From Vulcanimicrobiota bacterium (GTDB taxonomy: Bacteria > Vulcanimicrobiota > Vulcanimicrobiia > Eremiobacterales > Eremiobacteraceae), in the NCBI GenBank assembly GCA_019232725.1, contig JAFANK010000142.1:1-7977 (forward strand): a stretch of 7,977 nt of DNA. Reading direction: 5' to 3'. Shown here piece after piece: positions 1 through 6,327 of the stretch. The notes beneath the pieces were generated by a model that had not been told where the DNA came from, did no database searches, and saw nothing but the letters and a program-made list of their open reading frames with translations. How positions within the stretch are numbered: position 1 is the stretch's first letter; every line of letters starts with the position of its first letter. The position numbers were made by a program, and so were the translations under genes.

Positions 1-765
1 GTGGCGTCGCAGAGCGCAAGTGGTGCTCGTCCCACGCGGCCCGCTTCTGTTGCGGCAGCGCAAGAGGATGAGCGGATCCCGTTGCGTGGCCTGCGCCGCG
101 TCATCGCCGAGCACATGGTGCACAGCAAGCGCACCGCGGCGCACACACTGCACGTGGATGAAGCCGATGTCACTGAGCTCGTGGCGATGCGCGCCCGCGC
201 CAAGGAAAAGGCGACGGCCGCCGGCATCAAGCTCACCTATCTGCCCTTCTTCACAAAAGCGGCGGCTGGCGCGCTCAAACGCCATCCCTTCATGAACGCG
301 TCGCTCGACGATGACAAACACGAGATCGTCGTCCACAAACGGTACAACATCGGTATCGCTGTCAACACAGACGACGGCCTCGTGGTGCCGGTCATCCACG
401 ACGCCGACCACAAGACCATCTTCGAGCTGGCCTCGGAAATCGCGCGGCTCGCCGACAGCGCACGACATGGCAAGCTGTCGCACGACGAGATCGCAGGCGG
501 CACCTTCACGATCACCAACGTGGGATCGGTCGGCGGGCTGTTCACCTTCCCGGTCATCAACTGGCCGGAGGTCGGCATCCTCGGCACGCATTCGATCGTC
601 GAGCGCCCAGTCGTGCGCGACGGGCAGATCGTCATCCGCTCGATGACCTACCTGTCGATCTCGTTCGATCATCGCGTCGTCGATGGCGCGCTCGCTGCGG
701 CGTTTGTCAAAGACATCGCTGAGTCGCTGGCGCACCCAGACCTCATGCTGATGGAAGGCGGCTAG
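1..765 (+). CDS. 2-oxoacid dehydrogenase E2, dihydrolipoyl acyltransferase, C-terminal catalytic part (5' end outside window)
   Basis: This is the acyltransferase core of the E2 component of a pyruvate- or branched-chain-type 2-oxoacid dehydrogenase complex, which moves the acyl group from lipoamide to CoA in the cytoplasm. The visible 254 residues begin with an Ala/Pro-rich linker (about residues 1-20). The catalytic domain follows, with GTFTITNVGS at 167-176 and the active-site motif DHRVVDG, in which H224 and D228 are the catalytic pair. The N-terminal lipoyl domain and the E1/E3-binding domain are not in the window, so the gene is cut by the left edge and the GTG at base 1 is not a supported start. 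It ends at TAG, three bases before the E3 gene. SFDHRVVDG fits pyruvate or branched-chain E2 better than succinyltransferase, but the substrate cannot be fixed without the E1 genes. Confidence 0.93.
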   Translation: MASQSASGARPTRPASVAAAQEDERIPLRGLRRVIAEHMVHSKRTAAHTLHVDEADVTELVAMRARAKEKATAAGIKLTYLPFFTKAAAGALKRHPFMNASLDDDKHEIVVHKRYNIGIAVNTDDGLVVPVIHDADHKTIFELASEIARLADSARHGKLSHDEIAGGTFTITNVGSVGGLFTFPVINWPEVGILGTHSIVERPVVRDGQIVIRSMTYLSISFDHRVVDGALAAAFVKDIAESLAHPDLMLMEGG

Positions 766-768
766 CAC

Positions 769-2193
769 ATGGCTTCCCAGTACGACGCGATCGTGATCGG
801 CGGCGGCCCAGGCGGCTATAGCGCCGCCATTCGCCTCGGTCAGCTTGGCAAGAGCGTGCTGTGCATCGAGGAAGAGCGCTTGGGAGGCGTGTGTCTCAAC
901 TGGGGCTGCATGCCCACCAAGGCGTTGCTCCACGTCGGCGAGGTGCTCAATGCTGCCCGCGAGATCAAAGACCGCGGCATCGAGTTTGCCGAGCCGAAGA
1001 TCAATCTGGCCACGCTGAATAAGTGGAAGAGCAAGATGGTCGACGATCTGGTCAACGGCATCGGCACCTTGTTCAAGGCCAACAAGGTCATGTTGCTGTC
1101 GGGCGTTGCTGAACTGGTCGCCGGCACGACGGTCCGCGTGCAGAAAAAAGACGGTTCGGCCGAAACGATCGCGGCGACGGACGTCATAGTAGCGACGGGT
1201 TCGGAACCGGTGAACCTGCCAGGTTTTGATCGCAACGGCCGCACGATACTCAACTCCGATGATGCTGTCAGCCTCGCCGATCTGCCGAAAAGTATTCTCA
1301 TCTTAGGAGCCGGCGTCGTCGGTCTTGAGTTCGCCACCATCTACAAGCGGTTGGGAGCGGAGGTGACGGTTGTCGAGCTCGCCGATCGTGCGCTCGGTGA
1401 CACGGACCTTGAAGTCTCCACGTTGCTGCTGCGCATTTTGAAGAAACAAGGCATCGCGGTCCATCTCAAGACGAAGGCATCGTCGGTGACCGTGAAGGGC
1501 GGCAAAGTCAGCGCCGTTCTCGAGGGCGAGCTCAACGAGACGCGCGAGTACGACAAGGTGCTGGTCGCCGTCGGTCGCAGGGCGCGCACGTCGGGCATCA
1601 ATTTGGAGAAAGTGGGCGTGAAGCTCGAGCGCGGCTACGTCGCGGTCGACGAACAACGCCGCACGAACGTGCCGCATCTCTTCGCCGTGGGCGACTGCGC
1701 AGGGCCGCCGCTGCTGGCACACAAGGCCATGCGCGAAGGTGTCGTCGCGGCTGAGGTGATCGCGGGTCAAGCTTCAGCCTACGATCCGATGGCGGTCCCC
1801 AACTGCGTGTACACCGATCCGCAACTCGCGACCGCCGGTCTTTCCGAAGAGCAGGCCAAGGCCGCAGGCTACGACGTCGCGATCAGCCGGTTCCGGCTGG
1901 CCGCCCTCGGGCGCGCGCGCACCGTCGGCACGACGGACGGTATGGTGAAGATCGTGGCCGACAAGAAGACCGATCTCGTACTGGGCGTCCACATCGTCTC
2001 GCCCACCGCTGAGTCGATGGTCGCTGAGGCAGTGCTCGCGATCGAGATGGGTGCGACCGCCGAGGATATCGGCCTCACGATCCATCCGCATCCCACGTTC
2101 TCAGAGTCCATCATGGAAGCCGCCGAGCTGCTCCACGGTCGCGCGATCCATGTCGTCAACACACCGGTGACGCCGACGCCGGCCATGCGGTAG
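769..2193 (+). CDS. lpdA: dihydrolipoyl dehydrogenase (E3)
   Basis: A 474-residue flavoprotein disulfide reductase that reoxidises the dihydrolipoyl arm of E2 and passes electrons through FAD to NAD+. The FAD-binding GGGPGG lies at residues 11-16. The redox-active disulfide is C42/C47 in CLNWGC, a known variant of the commoner CLNVGC. The NAD-binding GAGVVG is at 180-185, the second FAD motif AVGDC is at 306-310, and the C-terminal active-site pair is H441/E446 in HPHPTFSE. All catalytic residues are present and the length is normal. The ATG is three bases after the E2 stop, and GGAAGG at 753-758 inside the E2 end can serve as ribosome binding site. Position directly after E2 and before lipB-lipA places it in one operon serving the dehydrogenase complex. 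Confidence 0.96.
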   Translation: MASQYDAIVIGGGPGGYSAAIRLGQLGKSVLCIEEERLGGVCLNWGCMPTKALLHVGEVLNAAREIKDRGIEFAEPKINLATLNKWKSKMVDDLVNGIGTLFKANKVMLLSGVAELVAGTTVRVQKKDGSAETIAATDVIVATGSEPVNLPGFDRNGRTILNSDDAVSLADLPKSILILGAGVVGLEFATIYKRLGAEVTVVELADRALGDTDLEVSTLLLRILKKQGIAVHLKTKASSVTVKGGKVSAVLEGELNETREYDKVLVAVGRRARTSGINLEKVGVKLERGYVAVDEQRRTNVPHLFAVGDCAGPPLLAHKAMREGVVAAEVIAGQASAYDPMAVPNCVYTDPQLATAGLSEEQAKAAGYDVAISRFRLAALGRARTVGTTDGMVKIVADKKTDLVLGVHIVSPTAESMVAEAVLAIEMGATAEDIGLTIHPHPTFSESIMEAAELLHGRAIHVVNTPVTPTPAMR

Positions 2194-2209
2194 ACGCTCG
2201 GTCCCGACG

Positions 2210-2911
2210 ATGCCGTCGACGCAAGTCGCCTTCCACGATCTCGGGCGGATGCCGTATGACGTGGCATGGGCGCTGCAGCGACGCCTGCATGCAGCGCGAG
2301 CTGCAGACTCGCTCGGCGATACGTTGCTCTTTTGCGAGCACCCACCCGTCATCACCATGGGCAAATCCGGCAAGTCGCACAACCTGCTCGTGTCGCAGGC
2401 CGATCTTCGCCGCCGGGGCGTCGACTATTTCGAAGTCGAGCGTGGGGGTGACCTCACCTACCACGGGCCCGGGCAGCTCGTCTGCTATCCGATCTTCAAG
2501 CTCGCGCGATTGCGTGAGGTGCAGCGCTTCGTGCGCAGGATGGAGGAGAGCGTCATCCGCGCGCTGGCAGCGTTCGGCTGCCCAGGAGAACGCCGGCTCG
2601 ACCATCCGGGCGTCTTTGTCGGCGGAGCGAAGATCGCGTCGATCGGCGCGGCGGTGCGCTCGGGCGTGACCTTCCATGGCTTTGCGCTTGATGTATGCAC
2701 GGATCTCACCATGTTCGCGCTCATCAACCCCTGCGGTATGCCCGCGACGCCGGTCACCTCGATCACCCGAGAGTGCAGCCGCCGGGTGACCCTGGCAGAG
2801 ACTAAGCCGCCTGTTCGCGAAGCGCTTGAGGCTGTGTACGACATCGAACTTGTGCCGTCGCCTTTGCCAATCGCGGTCGGAACCGCAACGGACGCGGCGG
2901 ATATCGCATGA
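2210..2911 (+). CDS. lipB: octanoyl-[ACP]:protein N-octanoyltransferase
   Basis: LipB transfers octanoate from acyl carrier protein to the target lysine of lipoyl domains, the first step of de novo lipoylation. The 233-residue protein shows the family motifs EHPPVITMG (43-51), RGGDLTYHGPGQ (78-89), GAKIASIG with catalytic lysine K141, and NPCGM with the acyl-thioester cysteine C175. The K-to-C spacing of 34 is the same as in E. coli LipB (K135/C169). The ATG at 2210 is preferred because FHDLG and MPYD at residues 8-17 match the usual family N-terminus, although its ribosome binding site is weak. It starts 16 bases after lpdA and overlaps lipA by four bases (ATGA), which suggests translational coupling. 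The last 18 or so residues form a short low-complexity tail. Confidence 0.96.
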   Translation: MPSTQVAFHDLGRMPYDVAWALQRRLHAARAADSLGDTLLFCEHPPVITMGKSGKSHNLLVSQADLRRRGVDYFEVERGGDLTYHGPGQLVCYPIFKLARLREVQRFVRRMEESVIRALAAFGCPGERRLDHPGVFVGGAKIASIGAAVRSGVTFHGFALDVCTDLTMFALINPCGMPATPVTSITRECSRRVTLAETKPPVREALEAVYDIELVPSPLPIAVGTATDAADIA

Positions 2912-3768
2912 TTGCCCGCAAGCCCGACTGGCTTAAAGTCAAGCTGCCCGCTGGCGACAACTACACGAAGCTGCGCGGCATCGTGCGCGAGGGAAATCTC
3001 CACACGGTCTGCCAGGAAGCGATGTGCCCGAATATCGCCGAGTGCTGGGGCGTCGGCACGGCGACGTTTATGATCTTGGGCGACACGTGCACGCGGGGCT
3101 GCCGGTTCTGCAACGTCAAGACCGGTCACCCGAACGCGCTCGATCCGCTCGAAGCCTTCAAACTCGCGCGCAGCATCGACGAGCTGCACCTCAACTATGC
3201 GGTGATCACGTGTGTCGACCGCGATGATCTGCCCGATGGCGGGGCGAGGCAGATGGCCGAAGCCATTCAGGCGATCAAGCACCGGACACCGCACGTGAAG
3301 GTCGAAGTGCTGACGTCAGACTATCGTGGCGATGTAGATGCGATCCGGACGGTCGTCGAAGCCTCGCCCGACGTGTATGCGCACAACATCGAGACGACAC
3401 GCACGCTCACGCCACACGTCCGCGATAAGCGCTGCGGCTACGACCAGTCGCTGGCGGTGCTGAAGAGCGTCAAGGATATGCGACCGGACCTATTGACGAA
3501 ATCGAGCATCATGCTCGGGCTGGGCGAAACCGATGCGGACGTCATCCAGGCGGCGCGGGATCTGCGCGCTATCGGTGTCGAGATCATCACCTTTGGGCAG
3601 TATTTGCGCCCGACGAAGAAACATCTGCCGGTGGTTGAATACGTGACGCCGGAGAAGTTCGCGTGGTTCGCGCGCGAGGTGAAGCCACTTGGGTTCCGTC
3701 AGGTCGTTTCAGGTCCGCTCGTGCGATCGTCCTATCACGCCGAGCAGGCGTTCACTACCAAGATCTAG
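2908..3768 (+). CDS. lipA: lipoyl synthase (radical SAM)
   Basis: LipA inserts two sulfur atoms into protein-bound octanoyl groups to make lipoyl cofactor. The 286-residue protein carries both cluster motifs. The auxiliary, sulfur-donating cluster uses C35, C40 and C46 (CQEAMC then AEC). The radical-SAM cluster uses C61, C65 and C68 (CTRGCRFC). The C-terminal RSSY, whose serine is the unusual fourth ligand of the auxiliary cluster in this family, is at 273-276. Length and motif set are those of a complete enzyme. Its ATG overlaps the lipB TGA, and GCGGA at 2897-2901 is a modest ribosome binding site. It is the last gene of the plus-strand lipoate operon and ends directly against the stop of a minus-strand gene. 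Confidence 0.97.
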   Translation: MIARKPDWLKVKLPAGDNYTKLRGIVREGNLHTVCQEAMCPNIAECWGVGTATFMILGDTCTRGCRFCNVKTGHPNALDPLEAFKLARSIDELHLNYAVITCVDRDDLPDGGARQMAEAIQAIKHRTPHVKVEVLTSDYRGDVDAIRTVVEASPDVYAHNIETTRTLTPHVRDKRCGYDQSLAVLKSVKDMRPDLLTKSSIMLGLGETDADVIQAARDLRAIGVEIITFGQYLRPTKKHLPVVEYVTPEKFAWFAREVKPLGFRQVVSGPLVRSSYHAEQAFTTKI

Positions 3769-4065
3769 CTACGTAATTTGGGCTAACCGATCTTCCACAA
3801 CCGAGAGGCGGTCATCGACACGGATGAGGCGCCGTTCAACGGCTTCCAGACGATGTTCAACGCCTTCTACGCAATGTTCAACGCGTTCCATGCGATGTTC
3901 GAGGCTTCCAACACGACCCGTCAACTCATCCAAGCGTATATTGAGTCGCGACTCAGTGGCATATAGCTGAGTCTCTAGTCGACCAAAACTGGCTTCATTT
4001 GCTTCCTTGAAACCGACGAGAAAATCCCAAACGACGTCCAGTGTTGGCACAGATCCTTCGTTCAC
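3769..4065 (-). CDS. small heptad-repeat coiled-coil protein, function unknown
   Basis: I do not recognise this 98-residue protein. Its N-terminal part (about 8-35) is a mixed hydrophobic/acidic helix containing DVVWDFLVGF. Residues 53-94 are six consecutive 7-residue units of the pattern xxVE-x-R-L with V and L at regular 4/3 spacing, so a parallel coiled coil is the obvious prediction. No signal peptide or membrane segment is visible. The start is uncertain. GAGGAG lies only one base before the GTG at 4065, while a second in-frame GTG at 4050 has AAGGA three bases upstream. It lies 31 bp downstream of the biotin ligase gene on the same strand, so the two may share a transcript. The opposite strand also has open frames here, but the clean heptad periodicity favours the minus-strand reading. 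It may be a structural or oligomerising microprotein; a function cannot be assigned. Confidence 0.62.
   Translation of the reverse strand: MNEGSVPTLDVVWDFLVGFKEANEASFGRLETQLYATESRLNIRLDELTGRVGSLEHRMERVEHCVEGVEHRLEAVERRLIRVDDRLSVVEDRLAQIT
3784..3909 (-). repeat. six 21-bp coding tandem repeats (heptads)
   Basis: On the minus strand these 126 bases encode GSLEHRM, ERVEHCV, EGVEHRL, EAVERRL, IRVDDRL and SVVEDRL. Similarity is still visible in the DNA: on the plus strand GTTCAAC recurs exactly every 21 bases at 3834, 3855 and 3876, with GTTCGAG at 3897. This suggests growth by duplication of a 21-bp unit, with the units nearest the 3' end of the gene more diverged. Confidence 0.8.
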
Positions 4066-4096
4066 GCTCCTCTTATCGCGTTCGTTCGAGAGCGCG

Positions 4097-4924
4097 TCAA
4101 GACTCGCCCTCCGGCAACGCGTCGACGTCGCCGAGCATCACTCGCACGAGTTCGCCTGATGCAGTGCGCAGCCTCAGCGCACCATCAGCGCTGACTTCGA
4201 CGATCACGCCTTCATGCAGCAAGCTTCCGTCCACCGCCTTGACGGCCACCCGCTTGCCATCAAGCGCGGCGATCTCAGACCATTGCACGATGATGTCTTT
4301 TGGGGAGTCCAGAAGACGGTCGAACGTTTGCTCGTAAATCGCAAGTAGCCGCCCAAGCAACGCTGTCCTGTCGAGCTCGCGGGCGGCGGCATCGGACAAC
4401 CAGCAAGCAGTCGCCGCTATCGAGTCCGGCACCTGATGGGGCCTGTTGACATTGATACCCACGCCGACCACGACCCTCGCCGCACCGCCGGCGGAGCGGC
4501 TCTGCGCCAAAATGCCGACGCACTTGCGGTCATGCCACAAGAGGTCGTTGGGCCATTTAAGCTCGAGTGTGACGCCGTCACTTTCGAGGCAGGCCTGGCG
4601 CACCGCCAAAGACGCCCAAAACCCGACCGACGCGAGGGCCGAAGCGCGCAGCTCGGCCGGCAGGATGGTGGAGACATAGATCCCCGACCCGGCGGGGGAT
4701 TCCCAGGCCCGTCCCGCCCTTCCGTGACCTTCGGTCTGTGACTCCGTAACAAATGATATGCCAAGGCTGTCATTATGGTACAGGCGCTCGAGGCCTTGGG
4801 CGTTCGTGGACCCGACGCTCAACGAATATGAGAACCTGCCAAATCGCGGCAACGCGGACACGAGACTAGTGAGCGTCGCTACATCCAGCAGCCGCATCGA
4901 GGAGAATGGAAGCCTAGATGACAC
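4097..4924 (-). CDS. birA: biotin--[biotin carboxyl-carrier protein] ligase, monofunctional
   Basis: This enzyme makes biotinyl-AMP and attaches biotin to carboxyl-carrier proteins such as that of acetyl-CoA carboxylase. The 275 residues contain the adenylate-binding loop GHGRAGRAW (66-74), KWPND (123-127), the K134 motif RKCVGIL and VVVGVGINVN (151-160). A small C-terminal beta domain covers about 222-266. The loop has His where E. coli has R116, but keeps the arginine equivalent to R118. There is no N-terminal winged helix, so unlike E. coli BirA it should not bind an operator. The GTG at 4924 has GAGG seven bases upstream. An alternative ATG at 4897 (residue 10) would remove the overlap with the divergent regulator gene but lacks a clear ribosome binding site. 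It is followed 31 bp downstream by the coiled-coil gene. Confidence 0.94.
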   Translation of the reverse strand: MSSRLPFSSMRLLDVATLTSLVSALPRFGRFSYSLSVGSTNAQGLERLYHNDSLGISFVTESQTEGHGRAGRAWESPAGSGIYVSTILPAELRASALASVGFWASLAVRQACLESDGVTLELKWPNDLLWHDRKCVGILAQSRSAGGAARVVVGVGINVNRPHQVPDSIAATACWLSDAAARELDRTALLGRLLAIYEQTFDRLLDSPKDIIVQWSEIAALDGKRVAVKAVDGSLLHEGVIVEVSADGALRLRTASGELVRVMLGDVDALPEGES

Positions 4925-5754
4925 TGCATAGCCTCGCCCAGGAGAAGGACGACTTCGACAATCGCTGGACGTCCCGTAAAGTTACCATTAAAGAACTTGC
5001 CAGCAAGCTCGGCGTTTCAGTGCCGACCCTTCGCAAATACGGTGAGTGCGGCCTGTTAGGCGTCGACTCGGTGTCCGGTCGAACGAACCTATTCGACGAA
5101 GCCGCAGCGATCGCGCGCGTCGAGGAGATCAATCGGCTGAAAAGCCGCGGCTACTCGCTCTCGCTCATCCGCGAGAAACTCGATGAGCGCCCCGTCGGTT
5201 TCCGGCCGCTCGATCTCGGGTTAGAGGGCGGCTCGTTCACGCGCGGGCGCCATGCGCTCGTCATCATGCACGACATGGATGAGTACGCGCGTTTTGCCCG
5301 CCGGTTCATCGGCAATGCGCTGCGCAACAACCAGGCCTGCATGTTGATCGCAGACCCTGCGCACCGCGCGCTCTATGAGAAAGTCGTGCGCGACGAGGGC
5401 TTTGATCTCGACACTGCGATGAAGCGCCGCCAGATCTGCTTTGCGTGGTTTGAGGGCAAGGAGCACCTCGATCCGCATCGTCAGATCGAGCAATACGATG
5501 CCATCGTTTCGATGGTGCGCAATGCCGGCTGGCAAAGCGTCCGTATCTTGAGCCAGCCAGAGCGGCACGGCATGTGCTTCGACGAATCAAGTCTGGAACA
5601 GTACGAGGAACGGCTGACGTTATGGGCGCGGGCGCTCCCCGTGATCGTAGCCTGTGCGTGCCTTGCACCGAAGTCGGCAGCCCATGATCTGTTGCACACA
5701 CAGCGCGTACACCGCGAATTCGTGCTGGGCGACAGCGTGTTTATCCAACCCTAA
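4918..5754 (+). CDS. MerR-type HTH and MEDS-domain one-component regulator
   Basis: A 278-residue predicted transcription regulator. Residues 22-90 form a MerR-like DNA-binding domain: VTIKELASKLGVSVPTLRKY, a wing around 44-62, and the helix YSLSLIREKL. Residues about 108-275 resemble the MEDS domain (named for methanogens, methylotrophs and DcmR), with RHALVIMHDMDEYARF at its start, a central RQICFAWFEG and a terminal LLHTQRVHREFVLG. MEDS is a putative small-molecule sensor, and DcmR, the dichloromethane-dehalogenase regulator, joins an HTH to the same domain; the ligand here is unknown. Cysteines are frequent (141, 174, 220, 246, 248). The ATG at 4918 is preferred because GGAAG lies at 4908-4912. 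The start lies head-to-head with birA, so control of birA or of itself is possible but not shown. Confidence 0.85.
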   Translation: MTLHSLAQEKDDFDNRWTSRKVTIKELASKLGVSVPTLRKYGECGLLGVDSVSGRTNLFDEAAAIARVEEINRLKSRGYSLSLIREKLDERPVGFRPLDLGLEGGSFTRGRHALVIMHDMDEYARFARRFIGNALRNNQACMLIADPAHRALYEKVVRDEGFDLDTAMKRRQICFAWFEGKEHLDPHRQIEQYDAIVSMVRNAGWQSVRILSQPERHGMCFDESSLEQYEERLTLWARALPVIVACACLAPKSAAHDLLHTQRVHREFVLGDSVFIQP

Positions 5755-5762
5755 CGGTTACG

Positions 5763-5781
5763 CGCGCAGGTCCGCTGCGCG
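5763..5781 (+). other. hairpin 1 in the gap before ndk
   Basis: CGCGCAG at 5763-5769 pairs perfectly with CTGCGCG at 5775-5781 across a five-base loop. It begins eight bases after the stop of the MerR-MEDS gene and has no T run behind it. It may help end transcription of that gene together with the next hairpin, or belong to an ndk leader. Confidence 0.5.
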
Positions 5782-5795
5782 ACCATGATACAGAC

Positions 5796-5825
5796 GCGAG
5801 GGCGACTGGTAAAGTCGCCCTTCGC
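5796..5825 (+). terminator. hairpin 2 before ndk, possible terminator or leader structure
   Basis: AGGGCGACT at 5799-5807 pairs perfectly with AGTCGCCCT at 5813-5821 around the loop GGTAA. The stem extends by GCG (5796-5798) with CGC (5823-5825) across one bulged T. Downstream bases contain only short T runs (CATTTG), so it is not a textbook intrinsic terminator. It sits 42 bases after the regulator stop and 49 bases before the ndk start. Confidence 0.5.
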
Positions 5826-5865
5826 ATTTGCGGCGCCCCAGGACTCGCCAATCGAGCACCCAAAT

Positions 5866-5870
5866 GAGGG
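5866..5870 (+). promoter_or_regulatory. ribosome binding site of ndk
   Basis: GAGGG lies four bases before the ATG at 5875. It decides the start of ndk against the upstream in-frame ATG at 5785, which would add 30 unconserved residues and place the start inside the hairpin region. Confidence 0.65.
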
Positions 5871-5874
5871 CCCC

Positions 5875-6327
5875 ATGGAACGAACGTTGATCATCGCAAA
5901 GCCAGACGCCGTGCAGCGCGGTCTTGTCGGTGAGTTGATCGCTCGCTTCGAGCGCCGCGGCCTCAAGATCGTCGGCCTCAAGCTAATGAACGTCAACACC
6001 GCGCTCGCACAAGAACACTATAAGGAGCACACGGGTAAGCCGTTTTTCGGCGGACTCGTCAGCTATATTACGGGCTGTCCGGTCGTGATAATGGTGGTGC
6101 AGGGACCCAACGCCATCGAGATCGCACGCGCGACGATCGGTACAACTAACCCTGTCGCCGCTGCATCGGGCTCCATTCGTGGGGATTTGGGCGTTTCGAT
6201 CGGTCGCAATCTCGTGCACGGCTCCGACGGCCCGCAAAGCGCCGAGCGCGAGGTGGCGCTGTTCTTTAAGTCCGACGAGCTGCTCGATTACGAACGCTCA
6301 GCCGACCGCTGGATCTTCGAATCATGA
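5875..6327 (+). CDS. ndk: nucleoside diphosphate kinase
   Basis: Ndk moves the gamma phosphate between nucleoside tri- and diphosphates through a phosphohistidine and keeps NTP pools balanced. From the ATG at 5875 the protein has 150 residues, within the usual bacterial range. It begins MERTLIIAKPDAVQRGL, a typical family N-terminus. KPFFGGLVSY lies at 55-64, TNPVAAASGSIRGD at 91-104, and the active-site NLVHGSD contains the phosphorylated H115. The family's usual Pro in the PGTIRGD motif is Ser here (SGSIRGD). The longer frame from 5785 is not supported, since those residues do not resemble the family and a good GAGGG precedes 5875. It overlaps enolase by four bases (ATGA), which suggests coupled translation. 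Confidence 0.96.
   Translation: MERTLIIAKPDAVQRGLVGELIARFERRGLKIVGLKLMNVNTALAQEHYKEHTGKPFFGGLVSYITGCPVVIMVVQGPNAIEIARATIGTTNPVAAASGSIRGDLGVSIGRNLVHGSDGPQSAEREVALFFKSDELLDYERSADRWIFES

Noticed and set aside
3834..3917. CRISPR-like short repeat with 21-bp period
   Set aside because: The units are contiguous, without spacers, and keep the reading frame. They are coding heptad repeats.
3689..3970. Plus-strand 93-residue frame over the end of lipA and the repeat gene
   Set aside because: Ser/Arg/Thr-rich out-of-frame reading of lipA and of the opposite-strand repeats, with no ribosome site or domain.
4066..4096. Possible inverted repeat between birA and the coiled-coil gene
   Set aside because: Only the outer CGCG bases and a few inner ones pair. 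The stem is too imperfect to call a terminator.
5785..5874. 30-residue N-terminal extension of Ndk from the upstream ATG
   Set aside because: The extension does not resemble the family, lies over the hairpins, and the ATG at 5875 has a proper ribosome binding site and a typical Ndk N-terminus.
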